A DNA stretch of 5,318 nt, from assembly GCA_900753715.1 (NCBI GenBank), contig CAAEAE010000078.1:1-5318 (forward strand), in the 5' to 3' direction. Shown here piece after piece: positions 1 to 5,318 of the stretch (the stretch's first letter is position 1; each line of letters starts with the position of its first letter). The position numbers and the translations under genes were made by a program. Origin of the DNA: an uncultured Roseburia sp. (GTDB lineage: Bacteria; Bacillota_A; Clostridia; Lachnospirales; Lachnospiraceae). The notes below the pieces were generated by a model. That model made no database searches. It was not told the origin of the DNA and saw only the letters and a program-made list of their open reading frames with translations.

Positions 1-1
1 A

Positions 2-235
2 CAAGGTAGCCAGGTTCAACATTCTGACACTGCAGAACCGTCTGGACAGTCATCTGATGGAGATCGACAGTCAGGCAAGACAGAGAGTAGACAACCTGAT
101 GAACGAACTTCTGGAGAAAGATCCGGCACCGGACAAAATGGCAGACGGGATGGCATGGACCAGACACATGAACCAGATCAAGGCACAGGCAGAGGAGCTG
201 GTGATTCAGGAGATTATTTACAGTTAAGCCTGTTC
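2..235 (+). other. Low-complexity linker of the helicase protein (residues 1-78)
   Basis: In the helicase frame this stretch is dominated by Gly, Ser, Gln, Asp, Glu, Arg and Thr (for example [15 protein letters not shown]) with almost no hydrophobic residues. It then switches abruptly to YLQLSLF at residues 72-78. A disordered hydrophilic segment followed by an (L)QLSLF boundary motif is, from memory, usual in this protein family, where it separates N-terminal accessory domains from the central region. That is the reason for thinking translation comes through this stretch from upstream rather than starting after it. The same bases encode the TnpV C-terminus in the next frame. Confidence 0.65.
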
Positions 236-3200
236 CTAACAGAAGAGGAACAGTTAGGAGAAATAAGGAAAGCGGCAGCTGCATTGGAACAGCCAGCCGC
301 TTTTCTTATTTCCGATGAAGTGGTAAATGATATTCTCCGCACGGGAAGCGGACAGAAAAATACACTGTTTCATATTACAGCAAGACTGATTGAAGGTCTG
401 GATAATGAAGAAATGCGGAGTTTTCTGAAAGATGAATATGGAACTGGTGGCAAAGGATTTACCATAGATGGTCAGAAAATCAGTATCTGGTATGACAATG
501 ATGGTATCCGTATCCGGCGAGGGGACTCTGCCAGAAGAAACTTTGACCGCATGGTTACGTGGGAAGAAGCAGCGAACAGAATTCGGGATATGTATGAGGA
601 TGGAAATTACGTGGATAATTTGATTTCCAATAATGCCATTGAACAGGAGCAGGAAGAAATGACCAATCTTCTTGCACTTCATTTTCGGGATACTTGCAGA
701 AACTGGGAAAAGAAACAATCATATTCAGACTGGCAGGATGTAGTGAGTGGAGCATGGACAGATCAAGAGGAAGCAGATGCGATTGTCTATCGTTTTGAAT
801 GGCTGCAGAAATATATGGATGAGAATCCGGGAGATTATCACCGCTGGGAGATTCAGCATAATCCGGAATATCTCCAACGCTTTCAGGATCTTCAGAGGGA
901 GCGTTCCTGGGTAGACCAGAAATTTACGGTCGAACGTCCGGCACTTTCCTTTATTACACAAGATGAAATAGATGCTGTCCTTAGAAGAGGCGGCATTACA
1001 GCCGGAGGGCGCAACCGGATCTATGAGTATTTCATGGAGCATCATGATATGAAAGATGCAGCAGAGTTCATGAAAAATGAGTATGGAACAGGTGGTGCAT
1101 CACCTGGGATACCGGGAGCGTATGAATCTGATGCCTCACATGATGCAAAAGGATTAAAACTTGCGAAAGGAAAGATTGGCAGTCCAGAAGTAGAAATTCT
1201 ATTAAAATGGAATAAGGTTGCAGAACGTGTCCGTCAGCTGATCCGCACCGATGATTTCTTATCACCGGAAGAATTGGAAAAGTATGAAGAGCGGCAGGAA
1301 GCACAGAGACTGGCAGATCTGGAAGAAGCACAGCAGATGTTAGGAGAACAGCTGGAGCAGGATACTTTGACAGCGGAAGATATAACTGATTTGCGATTAG
1401 TTGATTCAGAATATATGTCTGGTACCAGAACAAAAATCCACGATTTTGATTGCAAAGTTAAGGGAGAAGCGAATCGACTTCAATACACATTAGAATATCA
1501 TGATGATGGAGAAGGTTTCACGATTCATACGGAAAAAGATGATATTTGGAATCGAATGTCAACACAAGAATTGGAACGTCTGGATGTAAAACTCGGACAA
1601 GAAGTACTTTATTATCATTATCACAACAAAACTGTAAATGCGGATACTTTAGATGAATTACGGGAAATCAGGGAAGAAATTATGGAGGAAGAGTCCTCGT
1701 ATTTTACTGCTATTTCTCAACGTGTGTGGACAGATTATGATAAAAAAGAAAAAGAATTATCTGGAGAAGTTGAGGTATCGGAAGAAAAAGAATCTTTGGA
1801 AGAGATTAACGGAATATCAGAAACGATTCCAGCAACGAACTTCCGCATCACAGATGATGAGCTTGGACAGGGTACAGCAAAAGAAAAGTTCCGTGCCAAT
1901 ATCATGGCTATCCAGCTGTTAAAGAAATGTGAGGATGAGAACCGCAATGCGACATCAGAGGAACAGAAAATCTTATCCAGGTACGTCGGCTGGGGAGGTC
2001 TTGCAGATGCATTTGATGAGACAAAAGCTGCATGGGAGACAGAATATTTGGAATTAAAGACGGTTCTTACACCAGAGGAATATGCTGCAGCCAGAGCTTC
2101 CACCTTAAATGCTCATTATACACAGCCGATTGTGATTGAAAGTATGTATCAGGTGTTGGAGAATCTGGGATTTACAAAAGGAAATATTCTGGAGCCGTCT
2201 ATGGGAGTTGGTAACTTCTTTGGAATGCTTCCGGAGAATCTAAACCAGTCCAAACTCTATGGTGTGGAACTGGACAGCATCAGTGGTAGAATTGCAAAGT
2301 TGCTCTATCCAGATGCCAATATTCAGATTAAAGGTTTTGAGAAGACAGATTATCCTAATGATTTTTTTGATGTGGCGATTGGAAATGTGCCATTTGGTGC
2401 ATACAAGGTCAATGACCGTCAGTATGATCGCTACAATTTCATGATTCATGATTACTTTCTTGCCAAGACTATAGATCAGTTACGTCCAGGCGGCGTGGCT
2501 GCACTGATCACAACAAAGGGAACCATGGATAAAGCATCACCGGAAGTTCGGAAATATCTGGCAGAGCGTGCAGACCTGCTGGGCGCAATCCGACTGCCGA
2601 ACACAGCTTTTAAGGCAAATGCAGGAACAGAAGTCAGTGCTGATATCTTGTTTTTCCAAAAGAGGGAAAGCCTTACGAAAGAAATGCCGGAATGGATAAA
2701 TCTGGATAGTGATGTCAATGGCATTACAGTCAATCAGTATTTTGTTCAGCATCCGGAAATGATTCTGGGTGAGATGAAAGAAGTGTCCGGTCCGTATGGT
2801 ATGGAAACAACCTGTGCTCCAATGGAAGGAGCTGATTTAGAATTACAGTTAGCAGAAGCAGTGAAACACATCAAGGGAAGCATGGCACCGGTAGTAGATG
2901 TGGAGACAGAACTGGATGAGATGCCAGAGAGTATTCCAGCAGATCCAAATGTGCGAAATTACAGTTATACGGTGGTAGATGATCAGGTATATTACCGTGT
3001 CAACTCTTTGATGAATCAGGTGAAAATGCCTGCCGCTACTGCAGAACGTGTAAAAGGCATGGTTGCAATCCGTGATACCGTTCGTGAGCTGATCGCCATG
3101 CAGATGGAAGAATTTGTCACAGACGAAGAAATCCAAAAACAGCAGGAAAAACTGAATCAGGTGTATGATACCTACACAGCAAAGTATGGAGTTATTGGAA

Positions 3201-5318
3201 GTAATGCTAATAAACGGGCATTTTCTGATGACTCTTCTTATTGTCTGCTGTGTTCCCTGGAAGACTTGAATGAAGATGGAACATTGAAGCGGAAAGCGGA
3301 CATGTTCACCAAACGAACCATCAAAAAGGCGGTTGCTGTGACAAGTGTGGAGACAGCCACAGAAGCACTTGCTCTGTCTTTAAATGAAAGGGCTAAAGTA
3401 GATCTCCCATATATGGCACAGCTGACCGGAAAGACCGAAGAGAAAATTACAGAAGAGCTGGTTGGAGTTATCTTCAAAAATCCACTGACAGACCAGTGGG
3501 AAAGCGGAGATGAATATCTCTCCGGAAATGTTAGGGATAAATTAAATACTGCGAGAACTTTTGCAGAGAATCATCCGGAATTCACATCGAATGTGCGTGC
3601 ACTAGAGGCAGTTCAGCCGAGAGATCTGGAAGCATCGGAGATTGAAGTGCGTATTGGAGCTACCTGGATTGAACCTTCGGATTATCAGGATTTTATGCAA
3701 GAAACATTGCATACACCATGGTATCTGCTTCAGAAAGAAATACAGGTGAAATTCTCTGAGGTAAATGGTGAGTGGAGGATTACAGGAAAGAATGCCGACA
3801 GTCCCCAAAATGCGTTTGCCTATGCAACGTATGGAACTGAGAGAGCAAATGCCTATAAGATTCTGGAAGATACCCTGAACCTGAAAGATGTACGCATCTA
3901 TGATAAGAGTGTCAATGAAAATGGTGATGAGATCCGTGTCCTCAATAAGAAAGAAACCATGCTGGCATCACAGAAGCAGGATGCCATGAAAGCAGCATTT
4001 AAGGACTGGATTTTTAAAGACCAGCAGAGACGTGAACGACTGGTAAAGGTGTACAATGAACGATTTAATAGCATCCGTCCCCGTGAATATGATGGCAGTC
4101 ATTTGACTTTCCCAGGAATGAATCCGGAAATAGAACTTCGTCCGCACCAGAAAAATGCAGTTGCACATCAGCTTTACGGAGAGAATGTACTTCTTGCTCA
4201 TGTAGTAGGAGCAGGGAAGACCTACGAAATGGTAGCAGCTGCAATGGAAAGTAAAAGACTGGGATTATCACAGAAGAATCTCTTTGTCGTGCCGAACCAT
4301 TTGACGGAGCAGTGGGGTGCAGAATTCCTACAGTTATATCCGGGAGCCAATATCCTAGTAGCAACCAAGAAAGATTTTGAACCGGCAAACCGGAAAAAGT
4401 TCTGTGCCAGAATCGCTATGGGAAATTACGATGCTATTATTATCGGTCATTCTCAGTTTGAGCGTATTCCAATCTCTGATGAGCGGCAGGAAGCCATGTT
4501 ACGGAAGCAGATTGATGATCTGGAAATGGCAATCCAGAGTGCAAGGTATGAACAGGACGGCGGGCGTTATACCGTCAAACAGATTGAAAAGACCAGAAAA
4601 ACATTGCAGACAAGATTGGAAAAACTGAATCAGAAGGAGAAAAAAGATCAGGTAGTTACGTTTGAAGAACTGGGCGTGGATCATTTGTATGTAGATGAAG
4701 CACACAGCTATAAAAATGCGTTTCTTTATACAAAAATGAGAAATGTAGCCGGGATTGCACAGAACGAAGCACAGAAGTCGGCAGATATGTTCAATAAATG
4801 TCAGTATCTGGATGAGATTACCGGAGGGAAAGGCATTACCTTTGCTACAGGCACACCAATCAGCAACAGCATGACGGAATTATATGTTATGCAGCGGTAT
4901 CTGCAGAACAGCAAATTACAAAATATGGGACTTGGATTGTTTGATTCTTGGGCTTCCACTTTTGGAGAAGTTGTCACGAGCATCGAACTTGCACCGGAAG
5001 GAACTGGATATCGAGCAAAATCAAGATTCGCCAGATTCTATAATATCCCGGAACTGATGAATATGTTCAAGGAGATTGCAGATATCAAGACTTCCGATCA
5101 GTTAAAGCTTCCAGTGCCGGAAGCGGAATATGAAACAGTGGTGCTGAAACCAACGGAACAACAGAAAGAAATCGTAGAAAGCCTTGGAGAACGTGCAGAA
5201 GTTGTTAGAAACGGTGGAGTAGATGCCTCCGTTGATAATATGCTGAAAATCACCAATGACGGAAGAAAATTAGCACTGGATCAGCGTTTAGTGAACGAAC
5301 TATTGCCAGATAATCCGG
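2..5318 (+). CDS. Giant ICE-borne methyltransferase-like/SNF2-DEAH helicase protein, partial at both ends
   Basis: A single frame runs stop-free for 1772 codons from base 2 to the right edge. It carries, in order, a Gln/Gly/Arg linker, two EYGTGG modules, a SAM-methyltransferase-like domain with EPSMGVGNF (731-739), GVELD (754-758) and GNVPFG (794-799), a long connector, and an SNF2-type helicase lobe with LRPHQ (1379-1383), Walker A VVGAGKT (1401-1407), DEAH (1565-1568) and FATGTP (1614-1619). From family knowledge, this architecture is typical of giant proteins (usually well over 2000 residues) on ICEs and conjugative transposons of gut Clostridia. They are often annotated as DEAD/DEAH helicase, SNF2 helicase or N-6 DNA methylase. 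The predicted activity is ATP-driven DNA translocation or remodelling, possibly with SAM or adenine binding; the biological role is not established. No credible start with a ribosome binding site is visible, so the start probably lies upstream of the window. An in-frame ATG at 155 is the fallback. The second RecA lobe is missing only because the window ends. No frameshift or internal stop was found. Confidence 0.95.
3..227 (+). CDS. tnpV: TnpV-family transposon-encoded protein, C-terminal 74 residues, overlapping the helicase frame
   Basis: Read from base 3, the frame is open from the window edge to a TAA at 225-227. It has the pattern of TnpV C-termini: a leucine-rich helix ([17 protein letters not shown]), a helix with [10 protein letters not shown], then [16 protein letters not shown] and a short end QEIIYS just before the stop. 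TnpV-family proteins (named after an ORF of the Tn4451 group) are usually about 110-130 residues, so roughly the first 40-50 residues are off-window. The function of TnpV is not established; these small proteins are found in clostridial mobile elements. The whole visible part lies inside the large helicase frame, shifted by one base, so every base would be dual-coding. Recognition is from memory of the family, not a search. The exact match of the stop position to the family's usual end makes chance unlikely. It could instead be a relic no longer translated. Confidence 0.72.
   Translation, partial: KVARFNILTLQNRLDSHLMEIDSQARQRVDNLMNELLEKDPAPDKMADGMAWTRHMNQIKAQAEELVIQEIIYS
230..253. repeat. Perfect 7-bp inverted repeat just after the tnpV stop
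   Basis: CTGTTCC at 230-236 pairs perfectly with GGAACAG at 247-253 across a 10-base loop, beginning two bases after the TAA of tnpV. A competing shorter hairpin is possible (CTGTT 230-234 with AACAG 238-242), and CCTAAC (235-240) is also complementary to GTTAGG (253-258). No T-run follows, so it is not an intrinsic terminator as it stands, and it lies inside the helicase reading frame (SLFLTEEEQ). It may be a coincidence of coding sequence or an RNA structure affecting expression of the overlapping genes. Confidence 0.35.
302..613 (+). repeat. EYGTGG module, copy 1 (helicase residues 101-204)
   Basis: First of two homologous protein modules within the same gene. Landmarks are an N-terminal helix with [12 protein letters not shown] (104-115), KDEYGTGG (143-150), a strand GIRIRRG (168-174), and a closing helix [20 protein letters not shown] (185-204). 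Copy 2 carries the matching landmarks at an almost constant offset of 215-216 residues, so the similarity runs through the whole module. The function is unknown. From memory, proteins of this ICE helicase family often carry the EYGTGG-type motif between the linker and the methylase domain. Confidence 0.75.
614..943 (+). other. Charged helical segment between the two modules (residues 205-314)
   Basis: This part of the helicase frame joins the two EYGTGG modules. It is rich in Glu, Gln, Asp and Trp (for example [17 protein letters not shown], then [18 protein letters not shown] and [20 protein letters not shown]). It looks mostly helical and soluble, with no membrane segment and no recognised catalytic or metal-binding motif. 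No function can be assigned. Confidence 0.6.
944..1261 (+). repeat. EYGTGG module, copy 2 (helicase residues 315-420)
   Basis: Second copy of the module. It has [13 protein letters not shown] (319-331), KNEYGTGG (358-365), [11 protein letters not shown] (380-390) and [20 protein letters not shown] (401-420). It matches copy 1 at the DE, LR.G, EYGTGG, G-strand, conserved Trp (W187 against W403) and final Arg-rich helix. This copy is closer to the commonly seen family form, with SHDAKGL between the motif and the strand. The copies are clearly diverged at protein level, so the duplication is old. A Glu/Gln-rich helix (residues 421-460, [20 protein letters not shown]) follows directly and may be a coiled coil. 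Confidence 0.75.
1380..1828 (+). other. AT-rich accessory segment of the helicase protein (residues about 460-609)
   Basis: By hand count, GC in 1441-1800 is about 35 percent, against roughly 48 percent at 901-960 and 53 percent at 2461-2520. The encoded stretch is acidic and contains [17 protein letters not shown] (about 468-484), a predicted beta-rich part around [17 protein letters not shown], a [19 protein letters not shown] segment, and a Lys/Glu-rich tail before the methylase domain. The frame is intact throughout. The shift in composition suggests a separately acquired domain or a fast-evolving insertion. I do not recognise the fold. Confidence 0.5.
1838..2668 (+). other. Class I SAM-methyltransferase-like domain (residues 613-889)
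   Basis: The domain opens with [21 protein letters not shown] and the family signature YVGWGG (661-666). ALNAHYT-type text ([10 protein letters not shown]) then leads into motif [10 protein letters not shown] (731-739), the usual SAM-binding glycine loop. An acidic residue in GVELD (754-758) is placed to bind SAM ribose. The motif IV position reads GNVPFG (794-799) where active N6-adenine methylases have (D/N/S)PP(Y/F). [18 protein letters not shown] (827-844) and [11 protein letters not shown] complete the core. From memory, NVPFG is the normal form in this ICE family. SAM binding is well supported, but catalytic methylation is uncertain. No target-recognition domain and no partner restriction enzyme is visible. 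Confidence 0.85.
2669..4114 (+). other. Conserved connector between methylase and helicase domains (residues 890-1371)
   Basis: About 480 residues join the two enzyme-like domains. Recognisable family landmarks are the helix [19 protein letters not shown] (from 1016), [29 protein letters not shown] (from 1074), [54 protein letters not shown] (1216-1225) and [10 protein letters not shown] before the helicase. These segments recall the ICE homologues closely, so the connector is probably a structured part of the protein rather than a linker. No Walker, nuclease, zinc-ribbon or other catalytic signature is seen. Its role is unknown; substrate contact or coupling of the domains is a guess. Confidence 0.65.
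4115..5318 (+). other. SNF2-type DEAH helicase domain, first RecA lobe (residues 1372-1772, cut at right edge)
   Basis: Superfamily 2 motifs appear in order: Q-like motif [10 protein letters not shown] (from 1378), Walker [10 protein letters not shown] (1401-1409, Lys1406), motif Ia [10 protein letters not shown] (from 1429), Walker [10 protein letters not shown] (DEAH 1565-1568) and motif [13 protein letters not shown] (1614-1623). Between motifs Ia and II lies a Lys/Glu/Gln-rich insertion of about 55 residues (1493-1549) that is probably a coiled coil. Downstream, [14 protein letters not shown] and [15 protein letters not shown] match the bridge toward the second lobe, whose motifs IV-VI would lie beyond the window. 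All visible ATP-binding and hydrolysis residues are intact, so the domain is probably an active DNA-dependent ATPase. It may translocate on duplex DNA rather than separate strands, as SNF2 proteins do. Confidence 0.92.

Noticed and set aside
155..157. ATG as the true start of the helicase gene
   Set aside because: Only a weak purine stretch precedes it, and the linker composition continues upstream in the same frame without a stop; kept only as a fallback.
230..253. Intrinsic terminator after tnpV
   Set aside because: The stem is not GC-rich and no T-run follows; it also lies inside an open conserved reading frame.
254..718. 154-codon open frame on the minus strand
   Set aside because: It is antisense to the conserved EYGTGG module of the helicase, is rich in Phe, Ile, His and Cys as expected from the complement of Glu/Lys/Asp codons, and resembles no family I know.
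1653..1922. 89-codon plus-strand open frame with Lys-rich product
   Set aside because: Out-of-frame shadow of the AT-rich Glu/Lys-coding part of the large gene; its product is a low-complexity Lys/Ser mix with no recognisable homology.
2362..2368. Run of seven T, possible slippage or frameshift site
   Set aside because: The helicase frame stays intact across it ([13 protein letters not shown]), matching the family, so there is no sign of frameshifting or sequencing error.
4065..4388. 107-codon minus-strand open frame
   Set aside because: Antisense to the Walker A region of the helicase, whose frame is plainly the conserved one.
1838..5318. Ordinary type I/II/III restriction-modification system
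   Set aside because: There is a methylase-like domain and a helicase, but no nuclease motif or specificity subunit is visible, and the domain order and motifs match ICE helicase proteins instead.

Overview
The window is almost entirely one very large protein gene, read on the + strand in the frame that starts at base 2. It is open at both window ends: 1772 codons with no stop. I recognise it as the giant 'N6-adenine methylase-like plus SNF2/DEAH helicase' protein carried by integrative and conjugative elements (ICEs) of gut Clostridia. Codon use (many GGA, AGA, GAA, CCG-GAA), moderate GC by eye, and close agreement with the Lachnospiraceae/Ruminococcaceae form of this family suggest a Lachnospiraceae-type Firmicute. 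The genus cannot be fixed from this window.

Layout, in residues of the visible fragment: 1-78, hydrophilic linker ending in LQLSLF; 101-204 and 317-420, two diverged copies of a roughly 104-residue module marked by EYGTGG, separated by a charged helical segment; 421-460, a Glu/Gln-rich helix; about 460-605, an AT-rich accessory segment; about 613-889, a class I methyltransferase-like domain ([20 protein letters not shown]); about 890-1370, a long connector with no recognised enzyme motif; 1379 to the end, the first RecA-like lobe of an SNF2-type helicase (LRPHQ, VVGAGKT, DEAH, ATGTP). The second helicase lobe and C-terminus lie beyond the right edge, and the protein's N-terminus beyond the left edge.

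The first 227 bases also encode, in the next frame (base 3), the C-terminal 74 residues of a TnpV-family transposon protein that ends at a TAA. Both frames look authentic there: one gives a TnpV-like globular C-terminus, the other the linker normally found before the LQLSLF boundary. This out-of-frame overlap is the most unusual feature of the window.

TnpV and the helicase/methylase together point to the inside of a mobile element rather than core chromosome. No RNA gene, CRISPR array, attachment site, origin or convincing promoter is visible. There is no intergenic stretch, so nothing beyond the features listed remains unexplained.
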